From assembly GCA_949987565.1 (NCBI GenBank), contig OX465104.1, positions 12,148,300 to 12,212,299 of the forward strand: a DNA stretch of 64,000 bases. The letters run 5' to 3'. The stretch comes from Luidia sarsii (Eukaryota; Echinodermata; Asteroidea; Paxillosida; Luidiidae). The notes below the pieces were generated by a model that did not search any database, had not been told where the DNA came from, and was given only the letters and a program-made list of their open reading frames with translations. Below, in pieces: positions 43,996 through 56,000 of this stretch; the stretch's first letter is position 1; every line of letters starts with the position of its first letter. Both the position numbers and the translations under genes were made by a program.

Positions 43996-44204
43996 CATTT
44001 AGCTTGAAACTTAAAGTACAGTTTCTGGTTGAATAACAGATTCCTGTTCAAATCATACTGTAAAAATGACCTGTAAATGTTGTACTCTGATGCGATTTAC
44101 TCTAAGAGGACGAGTTTTCAGAAGGAGGTCGCAGTTGGAAAAACCAACAATCCTATCAGGTGTTATTTGTTTTGCTTGTTGACATTCGTTCGGTTGGCCA
44201 TCTG

Positions 44205-44236
44205 GCTGTTTGTCTGTCTGTCTGTCTGTCTGTCTA
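44205..44236. repeat. (TGTC)n microsatellite
   Basis: Seven or so perfect TGTC units. Confidence 0.9.
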
Positions 44237-44789
44237 CATTCAGTGTTCATTCGGGTGTCGAGGTGTCTGTTTTTGCATGCGTTTTATCACACCTATAATT
44301 ATAACCAACATCCCTCTCCCCTCTATTGTTCACCAATAAATAATGTATAACACCTAAGTAAGCATTATTATACATACATCGCTTTACCACGAGACAAAGT
44401 CAACGAATATAGCCAACGCTGTATAGACATGCAAGCAGATTACTCCATACTCCATAAATTATAGTCGTGAAAACGACTAGAAAATATCTTCATTTGAGAG
44501 TGCATACTGCAAGCCAAATCGACGATACTGCATGCACAAGCTTTCCCCCCATTCTACTTTTTTTTAATCTCTTGATCATATTTTTTTATTTAATCTGATT
44601 AGACAGAAACTAAATACAAACCACACGTGCACGACACCGCCGCTTTCTGCGAATACATTCTGTTGTACGTGCACGGCCTGTTTAAAGTCCTTTTTGAAAA
44701 GAAAAAAATCCCCACCATCCTTGACTTTTGGATACTACTTCAATAATAAAGGAATCCATTCCGCATGGCAACTTTGTATAGGGATTTCT

Positions 44790-45350
44790 CTCCCTTTCTT
44801 TCTCTCCCCTTCCCCGTCTCTCTCTCCCTCTCCCCCTCTCTCCCCCTCTCTCTCTCCCTCTATCTCTCTCCCTCTCACCCCGCTCTCTTCCTCTCTATCT
44901 CTCTTTCTCTCTCCCTCTCCCCTCTCTCTTCACCCCTATCTCTCCACCCCAATCTCTTCCCTCGCACCCTCCCTCTCCTGTCTCTCCACCCCTCTATCAC
45001 TCTCCCCTCTCTCTCCCCTTTCTCCATGTCCTTTTCTCTCTGTTTCCCTGTCTTCGTCTGTTTTTCTCTCCCTCTCCCCTCTCTCTCCACCTCTCTCCCT
45101 CTCCTCTTTCCTCTCTCTCCACCCCTCTCTCTCCCCCTCGCGCTCTCTCTCTCTCCCTCTCCTCTCCTCTCTCTCCAGCCCCTCTATCCTCTCTCTTCCT
45201 CTCCTCTTTACCACCCGTCTTTCTCCCCTCGCGCGCTCTCTCTCTCCCTCTCCCCCCTCTCTCTCCCTCTCCCCTCTCTTTCTATGTCCCTGTCTCAGTC
45301 TACCTCTGGCTGTGTCTCCGTGTCTCTGTCTCGGTGTCTCCGTCTCTCTC
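44790..45350. repeat. CTCTCTCCC pyrimidine repeat
   Basis: About 0.5 kb of CTCTCTCCCTCTCCC units on the plus strand, with degenerate TGTCTC at the right end. Confidence 0.96.
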
Positions 45351-46213
45351 TTTTGGTGAGTAGCTAATGCTTGAAAATGGTTCAAAGTCCTCTGGTTAAA
45401 TAGATCAAGGCACTGTTTAGAGAGGCATTCTGCCAAGTTTGTTATCGGGCCTAACGTAAATTTGTCTGACGATAAATCGGTGTTTTGGTAAACAGCATTG
45501 TTAGGATATTATTACAACAGCAAAGCTATGCATTCTGGTGTGGGTGTGGGTGTTGGGAAGTATCTTAAGGGGGGGGGGGTCTCGTCCGTCACTGGTTTGG
45601 GATTATACTAATGATACTGGCTCATCTACGTGAATGAAATCAATATAGGGTATTTTATTAAAGCACAAAATCGGTGATCTTCCATTCTGCACAGATATGA
45701 CGTTGATTGCGCACAGACATACATGAGTTATGGGCCATTTTGTACGCAACCCTACGAGTAATTCATTTGTGCATATACTTAGGGATTATTGACCATTGTG
45801 TGCAAGGACCCATGGGCCTTTTTTGTGCAAAAACCTACGGATCATTCATTTGTGAACAAACCTATAGGCAATTATTTTATTGGTGCATAATATGCTTAGC
45901 CTATAAATTTATATGGGTCATTCATTTTGTGCACGGATCTATGGGCCATTAATCTTGTGCATATATCTCTGCAGCATTCGGCCCATTCCCGAGGAAATCC
46001 CCACAAATTTGTTTCTTAAAGAACAAATAATGCGCAAACTGGGCATTTTACATGGCTGACATTGTAAACATGTAAACAAACCGCGCACATCTGACCCATC
46101 GACTAGTCCAACAATAACTTTGATAAGTGAAGCATGATAGGCCTACCGTAGCCGTACACACAAACCGTGTGTTAATGTTAGGAATGTTCTCTATGTTCTC
46201 TATGTTAATGTTA

Positions 46214-46314
46214 GGATAAATAGGTTTGCGGAGACACCATGTAAATTCTCTTTTCAGAACCACATTTACTCACAAAAGAGATTTTACATGGTGTCTCCGC
46301 AAACCTATTTATCC
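46214..46314. repeat. Near-perfect 41-bp hairpin
   Basis: The arms at 46214-46254 and 46274-46314 are reverse complements at 40 of 41 positions, with a 19-nt loop. The arm begins GGATAAATAGGTTTGCGGAG. The motif GGTTTGCGG.GACACCATGTA recurs at about 61625, where it precedes a hammerhead-like core, so this may be a terminal fragment of the same family. Confidence 0.9.
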
Positions 46315-46649
46315 TGATATTCTCACCATGCAAACCTTCAAATCTCATGTTAATGTTAGTTGATAGTTGATATGTCCTCATTCGGGCCGGATGAAAACCA
46401 AACGACTGAATCTGAAGACTCGCATTCCACTAAAGGGACGGCCGGAGCGTGCTCCTGGTCACGTGAGAGCAGTGACTTCCTACAGTTGCTCTACCAAGAC
46501 CATGGAACGTCACAACCCCGCGTGATAAGAGGCATGGGGCGCCCTCTCACGTCGAGGAGCAAGCCACACAGAAATTCACAGAACTGTTTTCGGCGGGCAA
46601 ACTGCTAAGCATGAAAGATCTTCCCTGGTTGAAACAGGATTGTCCATCC

Positions 46650-46920
46650 GATTTTACCTGATAGCGATTGCGTTCGACTTACATTCCAAAAAATGGATGC
46701 TCCGTTGAAAATTACAAGTGGAACTTTGGTCGGCAACCTCTCACCAATAGGCCTACAATCTGTCTCTCCCAAGATGTGGAACTTCACCAGGAGGAATCAG
46801 GCCAGCTTCTTTTCCCGTTCTGCTTCTCTTTGGAATTCCCTTCCTTGTTCATGTTTCCCACCTGCTTATAATTTAGCCCTATTAAAAGGAATAACTATTC
46901 CTCTCTCTATTAGTCTATAG
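46650..46920 (+). pseudogene. LINE ORF2 C-terminal relic
   Basis: The frame beginning MDAPLKITSGTLVGNL reads on to FFSRSASLWNSLPCSCFPPA and YNLALLKG and then a stop. It is the same LINE family as the relics at 17300, 33430 and 43440, and the least broken of them over its last 75 residues. Confidence 0.72.
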
Positions 46921-46964
46921 CTTTCCTGACTCAAAGGCGCGCGCGTTCCGCGTGCATCCACGTG

Positions 46965-48182
46965 AATGGACCTTTCCCATGAAATATGCAAATAAGAGCT
47001 GGCGCATGCGCTTTACTAAATTGGTGGGTAAACGAGTGCGCGTTGCGTGCATGTTTCGAAATACGCGTGCAGGAGAATAGCCAATGGCTGAATAGCCAAT
47101 GACCACACGCCAAACTGTTAGTGAGAAGGAACGCGCGCACGCCCGTGGAAAACTATTGGCAGCCCGCTTGCCCATTGATCTCCATAATAAAGACTGGATA
47201 GGACAGCGCGTCAAATGCGCGTCCGCGTGTGCGTTTTGTCAAGAGGGTAAGAAACGAACGTGTCGATTTGCTGCGCGCACACATTTGAATGGACATCTCA
47301 AAGAAGTGGACGCATTTTTTCCCTTCAAATAGTCATCTTTTGAAAAAACATAAACATACACGAATAAAATAGGAAAATTCGAAAATAACAAAGGTCAAAG
47401 CGTGTGCAGCAGTGAATTGGCCGGAGAGGGACGGAAAAGTGAGCCGTAAAAAAGGAATAACTTTTCACAAGTAAGTTGTTGGTTAGCCCAGATGGACTCA
47501 TTTAGTACTGCATACTGCTTATTGATGACTGAGATTTTAAATTAATGGCATAATTATGACCTGTGTTGTTCAAGCAGTGGTCAAATAATCATTAACATTA
47601 TAACTGCTGTTATTTGGGTTACCCAAAAGCTGAATCCACCCCTTGAAAAAAGGAATAATTTGGATATCACTGGTGACTAGCCTTATAACCATGTGCCAAA
47701 AAATTACAAGAAATAAATCCGCATTGCTTTTTGTCAATTTGCAATTGTGCAAGCGTTGAATGAATGAACAAATGTTCCACCAGCGGTATTTTGTTTTTTA
47801 TTCCTATAAAGTTGCTCAGAAAAGTTAAGAATGATAAACACCAGCAAATCAATGTGTAGCCGTGGCCGATTCAAATGCGGATATAAAAATTATTTCCGGC
47901 ACCTTAATTACTCGTTCCTACAACACACAAGGTAGACCAAATTCATCCACGGCCAAGCGAGTGAACTCTAACCATAGAGCAAGATGCTCTAACCAACCGT
48001 TACACAACTCTACCCTCCTGAAGCGTTGTGCGCCGCCATTGTTCGACCGCGTATTTTGTGCACGAGCAACGCGCTGTGTCCTATCCAGTCTTTATTATGG
48101 AGATCAATGCGCTTGCCCACCAATTTAGTTGAGCGCATGCGCTAGGTCTAATTTGCATATTTCATGGGAAAGGTCCATTGAA
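46965..48182. mobile_element. Foldback-like inverted pair
   Basis: The left arm (46965-47031 and 47170-47212) and right arm (about 48070-48182) are reverse complements over about 110 bp, including CCTTTCCCATGAAATATGCA, TAAATTGGTGGG and ATTGATCTCCATAATAAAGA. The left arm carries an extra 140 bp in the middle. Either one foldback element of 1.2 kb or two copies of one element in opposite orientation. Confidence 0.65.
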
Positions 48183-50112
48183 CGCTCACCGACAAAAAGA
48201 AAGTGACTGAAAAACTCTGGGCCTATAGCCTTGTTTTTGACGAATCTGAGAAAACTGATTTTTTTGGATAAGGGTTTACATTTTTAAGCAAACTTCGGTG
48301 TTTAAGCAGCTCTATGAAATTGGCCCCTGGGGCTGAATTGTTTTAAGCTTGCAACTGCATGCATGCTCAGCACGAGAAGTCTCAATTGGATAAAGCTGGA
48401 TAAAGAACCATGCAACTAGTATACTCCAATGTATTTGGGGTTGTTTCTTTTTGGGGGAGGGATGGGGGGTCCGACTATTTGTGTGTTGAAAGCAACAAAT
48501 ACGAGCGGACCTTCACGGCTGGACACCTAACTTCATCAGGAAAGGATTTTGCGCTTAAACATTATTTTGATGCTGTAAGCTGACCTATTGTTTTTGCCTC
48601 GAGGTCAGAGACATCAGGCTCGGTAAGCGAGTCAGAAACCGGTCAGAGCCCGAGTCACAAATCGTTTGATTTTGTTGATGAGCAGCCCAAACGGTGGATA
48701 TACTTTCTAGTTTCAAATAGTATTTACATGAATGGTACACTATAGTGTACCTTAGATTCAATACTATAATTATGGAGAACGGCAACTGGAAACGTTGCTG
48801 CTATTAACCTACATTGCGTTGGTCCGCGAAAAATGTCCACTGTGGAAAAAGTTACTCTTACGGGTTACGTGCGGAGCAGCACGTTCGAACTTCAAAGGAA
48901 AACGTCACACGTGTTCAATTAAGCGGAAAAGTCAATGGAGGCTACAGGAGCGCACTAAAAGGACCTAAACAATGTGAACAAAATATATTCATGGCCAACT
49001 GGCGCCACTCTTCACATCCCACGCAGACTTTTGGTGAAAGAATATCATCGTCATTTCAAAATATATATAATATGTTTCACTTTGTGTCATTCACGGAGGA
49101 CTGCCGTTCTTTTGTTCATTCATTTGTGAGGTCTCGGAGGTACGGGTCAAAGTAGGCTCATAATGATAACAACCGGAAATACTTAACTAATGGTAAAGAG
49201 GGAAAAATAGAACTTTATCCCCTGCTGACAGGGAACATGCAGAGAGCCACGTTTAGCAGAAAGATTTTTTTATTGTCGGAATCGTTTGGGCGGGGGGGGG
49301 GGGGGGAGCTGCCATCCGCTTCGACCGCCCGCAGTCGAGAACAACGGCCACTCCACGCATCATCGGCCACCATCCTCACCTCGCCCATTTTGTAAGCGGA
49401 GGCGGGAACGGTGAGCAATGAAAATAGTGGAAATTCACGGCAGCCCAGCCGAGCTCCACGTGAGCTTGTGCACGTCGTCAGCCTACATGTAGTCTACATG
49501 TACCTTCGTGATGAACATGGTGCGCAACACCCTCTCCCCGACCCCCATGTCGCTCTATGCACTGGAAGCGATGACGACAACGCAGTGTCGCTATACCATT
49601 TTACGAACCTCGTTTCAAATCCGTTACCCTGGCAACAGTGGCCAAAACCGCTCAAAATGCACCAAAGTGCGAGTACACTGATTCTGTTCGCACCATTTGC
49701 CCTTTGAGGGTATCCCGCGTGGCGTGAACTAATCCCATCATAAATAGCTCTTATATCCAGAAAAAAACCAAACAGCCTTACTTGTTTGTTTACAAACTCA
49801 TGGAACTCGATGCAGTCCGTTTTTGTCAATGTTCGTTGGCATGCACAGCGCCCTCAAGAGTTAACGAGCAACGAAAACAATAATTACGTTGTTTATTATT
49901 TTTGTGGTGCAACATTCAAGAACCTTCAACCTTTACGGCTTTTAGGTCAGTTTGCATTCCATTTGGTCGCCGGTGATTTTTGTAGTTCCAAAGTATCCAT
50001 TTTATACTACGTTGGCTGTTGCATTAGGCTTATGGCGTTTGGTGGAAAGGGAAAAGATACATTCAAAACATTGACCTTGGAAAAGTAGCGAAAGACCCCC
50101 CCCCCCCCGACG

Positions 50113-50160
50113 ACAACAAAACAACAGCAGCAGCAGCAGCAACAACAACAACAACAACAG
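50113..50160. repeat. (CAG)n/(CAA)n triplet repeat
   Basis: Six CAG units followed by CAA units, just after a C homopolymer; non-coding here. Confidence 0.9.
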
Positions 50161-50799
50161 AATATACGAGCGAGCGCAGACCGGAATTCGAACAGTCTGG
50201 GCGTTGCTCACTTTTTTTCTCACGCGAAGTTCTGACACACTCAGGAGTTGTGTTCCTCTTTCTACCTCGGCAATTGTCCCGCCACACGAAACGGGGGTCC
50301 CGGTCGAGTGGCCACGATTTCACGGTCGGCCAATCCGCTGGTTGGCAACTTGTAACACCGCTTACCGCGTCATAGAAGTACCCCCTTCGGTGTTTTTCTG
50401 TGTGGTATTTCTATCCTCTGACAACCAGAAAATGACGGTGCAGAGGGTGTGCCAGGCACGGTCGTCCCGGGGAATTTAAGGCTCTTTTCGGCAGGGATTG
50501 GGAGAGGAGGGGAGGGGGTCGTCGGTGGCCATTGTTCGTTTATTTTGGTACCAGTTGCCTCGGATGGGGACCCCCTACCTCAAAACTCCCACACACACTG
50601 CAGGTGGGGCCGGTGCTGTTTTTAGTGACCTTTACCTTGCACGTGTATTTCACTGCACGTAACAACGGTTTCCCTTGCCAAATTCGACGATTGAAAAGCA
50701 TTCATTTTAGCAGTCGGTTCAGTTCCACTTTATAAATATTGTAAAAAAGGTACGATGGACAGTCATCTTGTTTTTCCTTAAACTGAAAGCAATTGAAAG

Positions 50800-50935
50800 C
50801 AAAGTGAAAGGTTTACACCATGTAACACATCTGTACTTTTTGAGAAGGAGAATGGCTCTGAAAAGAACCGGTAACTCAACATTTCGGGTAGTGTTTTCTC
50901 TGCCCGTTGTCAGGAGAAAGCAACTGAAAGCAATT
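50800..50935 (-). repeat. Degenerate hammerhead-like element copy
   Basis: It shares ordered blocks with 61615-61740: ACACCATGTA, GAAAAGAACC, GGTAACTC.ACATTTCG and GTCAGGAG. The minus strand reads CTGACAA then CGGGCAG...CTACCCG then AAAT, a mutated version of the core. Confidence 0.6.
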
Positions 50936-52249
50936 GAAAGCGGTGTCAGTCTGGTCTGCGTTTTGGTGGTCTGTTTGTGTTCGGCTTGGTGCTCGGAAAA
51001 CTGTGGGCACTTCATCACCCAGTGCATGTGACTCTAGCCTAACCAAGATTGCCAGGGGCAGTCCCAGTGGGGAAAACGGTGGCACCAATTCTTGGTCGTG
51101 ACCGCCATAACGCCGCACGCGTAACCGACAGAATTTAGTCTGGTGCCTCAGCGATGACGCGGCATATGGTGCTGTCTAGCCACGGGAGATGCTGGGGTAG
51201 AGGACAAAGATGGCCGCAAACGAGCTAAAAGCCCCCTTCCTGAAGTGCCTGTATACCCAATAACAACAGTATTCAACCACTGAAAAGTCTCAATGAGGCA
51301 GGCAGTCATCTTCCCCTATAGGCCTACCATGCGAAACTTAATCAGTTCATTCAAGTTCAAGCTGTCGGGTCGTTCACCTAAAATTCTGCCGAACCAATAG
51401 ACACATTCAAATCGACTTGGCATTTAATGACAGAATGCTGTCAACATCTTTCCCCCCGTCAAGCTCGAATCTGATGCGGGACGGCGTCTTGACTTCAGTT
51501 CATTGCACCCTATTGTGTCATATCAATCGCCAACTGGCGTTGAAGAATGTGACCCGACCCAAACACGTGCCTCAAGTCCAGGCTAGCATTACCGAGGTGT
51601 CGCCTCAGCAATAAATACAAATTTGTAACTTTTTTTTGTCACATCGACGACCTTCCCCAGTCATCAAGAACAAGCTTCAGTCCAAAATGGAGACTGGGTA
51701 CAGAACCCATCGAGACACATAACCACGACGCCCATAGGGTATGGGGCGAGTACGGCTAGACATGCCAATATTGCCAATACTAGGGGATTTTTTTTCCATG
51801 GATGCAGTGGCCACGTTGACACAGCATTCACATGCAGTGAGTGTGACACAGGAGGCCTGGGGGCAATGCCTCCCACCCTTTGACCCGGAACATTATCATG
51901 TTCCAAATAGAAACCCGAGGCGGAAGGTGAAAGAACCCCATAGGAATGATCACATTCCTCGTAAATTGTTCGCCGTCCTATAGTCCCAGGCTGCTCGCCT
52001 TTGTCAAAACGAATACCCACTTGTATCTTTCACAAATGTCATCAGAGTCAGTTCTGCGGAAACAGCGTTATCGAATTAGTTGACTAGGCTAAACCTAACG
52101 GGTATAGGCCTGTATCCTTCCGCACGGTACGGTCGAAACATAGTTCCGGATTTATATATTTTTTGAGAAGAGAGCGCGGCTTCATAAGATCTATTATTGC
52201 TTCATTATATAAAGGAAAATCTAACTGGGAAAATTTCAACAATTTTGAA

Positions 52250-52350
52250 AAATGGCAAAGAAAACTTTGACTGCATCGGGACTTTAACAGGAGACATTCT
52301 GGTTTTGCGTACCAGGGCTCTTACCATCTGGGCTATCAAGTTATTTCGTT
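52250..52350 (-). mobile_element. SINE copy (degraded)
   Basis: Minus-strand A-box-like TAGCCCAGATGG and eroded B box (GTTAAAGTCCCG), followed by the tail GCAGTCAAAGTTTTCTTTGC. Confidence 0.65.
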
Positions 52351-52929
52351 AAATGGATCTTTTTAAAATATGAATCTCTTGAAAACCTTCTTTCACAAAG
52401 ATTTTTTCTTCTTTTCATCTTTTCATCCCGCTGTAGTCAGAAACAACCCGAGGAGAGTGTCTTCAAACAGTTGTGGACGAGTTTCACAAACATCCTTCCG
52501 TTTTCAAGTAAGCCATTTAAATCATTCTCCAGTAAAGCAAAAAAGAACGCAACCATTAGTTGCGAGGCCTGTATTTTCAAACCCCAGGGACGTTCTAGTG
52601 CACGGGCAACACCTTATTGTCAGAGTTCGGAAACCTTTTTTTCCCTTCAAAAACTATACTTCTCAAGTATTTCCAATACTTGAAAGTGGCAATTTATCCT
52701 TACGCATAGCACAGGCTAGGTCGGAGGAATCATGGAAAAAAACTCTCTGTCAGCAACACGGGTCTTATGATATGAGGGTCTACACCTATAGACACAACAA
52801 TGAATATGCAGGAGTGCGTAATAGAGAGGATTAAACGTTTTAAGCTGGGCACAGATGAATATGTATTGATGAATATACAAAAATGCTGCGATTTCTGACT
52901 AAAATGACCCACATCTCGTAGATTGAATT

Positions 52930-53040
52930 AGGAGGTCCTGACGTTTCGATCCTCGCAAGATCATTCTCGAAGGCAGAATGGTCATTCTGCCTTTGAGAAA
53001 GGTTTTGCCAGGATGGAAACTTCAGGCCCTCCTAATTTTA
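52930..53040. repeat. Snap-back family copy, well preserved
   Basis: Inverted arms (CTGACGTTTCGATCCTCGCA and its counterpart TTTTGCCAGGATGGAAACTT) surround GCAGAATGGTCATTCTGC; both ends finish in CCTCCTAATT. It lacks protein-coding sequence. Confidence 0.78.
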
Positions 53041-56000
53041 TGAAATATGTATCGGAGTCAGGGGTTGGTATAGGCCTAGGTAAGCTCACTTACCACGAGC
53101 AACAGGAAAGCTAAGTAAACAAGACTAGGAAAATGTCAGAGCTGTATAAAAAAGGAAGAATACGGACAAAGTAGTAAGTACAGAGTTGGAAATAAGCCAC
53201 AGAGATTTGAGTGGGCCGGGTGAATTGGATGGGCGTGGTCAACTGGTCTTACAGGTTTATAGTGACTTAAACTTCGACAAAGGGGGCTCAGTCCTTTGGG
53301 TGTTATCCCTGAAGGAGGAGTGCATACGGGTCGGCATTTTCTCATTTTTAACCAATCCAATTTTGCTTCCATCTTTCAACACACAATAAACAAAAGTATT
53401 TCCGTCCTCGTGATGAAAAACAGAGGAATGAGCGAAGGATCTTGAGGGGACTATTGCTGGGAACCCGTTCACCGCCAGAAACCGATATCGGCCGGATGGA
53501 GGGGGTGTCTCACGTCCGTCATCTCCGGGGGCCGATTTCCGGGGATTACGCCAGAGTATTACCCCGTAATCGGTACGGCAATCGAGAGGGAGTGGTTATG
53601 GGGAGGGGGGTTTCGGGCACAAGCACCGGCCAGTGTGTGGAAGCTAAAATCTGATCGTACTTCATCGGCGGAGGATTTGTTTCTTGTTTGCTTTTTCGTG
53701 CTTTGTATATACGGGGAGGTCCCGGCGGTCAGGGCTGGGTGGGGTACGGTTGGGAGGTTAGATGTGAGTAGCCTATTGAGGATGGATGGACAGACAGAGC
53801 CCGCTCTGTTCGCAACTCATCAAATGTTGGGTAAGGGTAAACTGCATGGAGATGCCCGGGTGAATTTACTGTCTTCAGGACGGTCCGACCCTGACATCGC
53901 TGCTCGGATGTTAAGCTTAACAAGTTAACAAGTTAAGTTGTTTTTCTGTTGCTCCCAAGGACTGAGATCGTCCCACATGTCATGTACTCGCAGAGAATAC
54001 GAATGGATTAGCATGAATTAGTAAATTTGTCCACAGACTTCTCCAAAAATTCAAATCACCCAAAGAGACCAGGCTCATATCAGAATCTTAAGACGCACGG
54101 GCACCTTCCGGCCTGGATCACTAAATCTGAATGGCAAAATATGGAAACTTGACACACGTTGTCTAAGAAGAGGAGGGGGCCTGTGTATTTCCGTATGTAC
54201 GCGGCCTTGGTATAGACCAAACTATGGAACAGAATCTGAGCCAGATCCGTGTCGTGAAATCCTGAGATCTGATATACCCTGCGCTCTTCAGACTCAGAGG
54301 GTGACTCGTATAGGTACAAGCCATCTTGCACGACGTGTTCTGACGAGTTTGAAAAATACTTCGTAAATGAATGCGTGCTCAAAACGCAGCATTAGCCTGC
54401 ATCACGACGACAGGCACGTCGTGGTACATAAAGTGTGGCCGTGCACAGAAAATGATGACGTCACTTATCCGGATAACTCGGCCACTGATATTCGAAACGC
54501 CGTTCCTATCAGCGCCGAAAAACAGAAGAATTGCCAAAGTCAGGGAACCTCCAGAAACTAACTCGAAACACTGAAACGAATGTATAAGCAACTGAGCCAA
54601 AGCTCGAGCATGGGTGCTGGGCTAATGGGCTTGAAACGGCACATCTGCATACGACGACGTCATGCACACTATAAGTTGGGTTTCCACTTTCCAGTTTGTT
54701 GAGGCGGTTGAAACAGCAATAAAAACACAAACCCAACCATCACCGAGCTGTAAAATGCATGTATGAACAACAGGCATGGGAATTGCGGGTTCACATAGCT
54801 GCACGACCCACCCAAACTATACCTGCCAGCTACCGGTCGCAGGGCCGTATATCCACCAATTTCCCCCTTGACTTGCACGGAGACACGGGGCCATTAATTT
54901 TCTTGTCCGTGGATTTTTTTTTCTTTCTGAAAGTCCTGCCAGGCGATCTCTCCTGGGTCCTGGGTGCCCTGCTCACGGCTGCAGGCCAAGACAACGTCGC
55001 AGTCATTTGTCTTCGATTTTTTTTTTCATATACATTTTTTTGGGGGGCTGACAGATGACGTACCGTCTGCTGTGTGGAGCGCAGTTTTAAAAACACAACT
55101 GGGATTAGCGGGAGGCTCGATTTTCTCTCCCCAAATATTTCCCCCCACATCAAAAACAATCGTGAGTCTGGTTAGAAAAAAAACCCCGAGGAGAGTAGAA
55201 CTGCTCGTGGATATTGGTGTTTATTGGCTTGCGCTGGGCGCATTGCTTTGGCCGAGCCTTTTTTTGTGCAGGCGGTATCGTGTGGTGCGACGTTGCAGTC
55301 CTGGAATCCGACACCAATATATCGACGGCAGCATGGTTGCGCTGCATGTGTGGATGCTCGCAATATATTCCTCCGCTGCTGACAAGTTTTGATTTGGTAG
55401 AGGGGTGGATGGGTGGGGGGCCGAGAGGGAAACTTGCCCGACGGGCGTGGTAGAGCGTCTTAGATCCAACCGACTAGCCCTGGAGAACCAGCCCTCCAAG
55501 GTGTGAAAGACACTCGATAGCCCGAGGAACGTTCCGGGGGAGAGTATTTTTTCGGCGTTGGGAACAGCGAGCTGGGACGCTGACGGTGGGAACGGCGGAC
55601 GTGACGGCACGGCAAGAAATATGGGGCGCTGCGCCACTCGCTGCTTCCCCGGACGGGGAAAGGCCATCTCACCAGGTAAACACGATATGTATAAAGGCCT
55701 ACCGGTATATAAATATGTAAAAAGACACAGTTCACATTCCCCCTCTCCAACAGGTGGTCGGGCAACAGTGTCGGGGTGGATGGGGCTATATATAGGGCTC
55801 TGCTGTAAGCTAAGCAAAGCCAGCATTTGCTCTACTCTATTCCTATTACTAATGGATTATAGTGGACTGTGTGGTAGAATTCGCTTCAGGTTTGACGCCC
55901 AGGTATTTAAACCTGGGGTGGCTTTCACAAAGCCTTACATCGTACCCCAATTTACGATGGATAACACATCGTAAGTGTTTACGGGGCGAATGATTTCTGT

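Noticed and set aside
52370..52834. 154-residue plus-strand frame
   Set aside because: Begins beside a SINE copy; biased, no domain, no splice support.
54080..54382. 100-residue minus-strand frame with protein-like composition
   Set aside because: Not bounded by convincing splice sites and not similar to any family I know; left unannotated.
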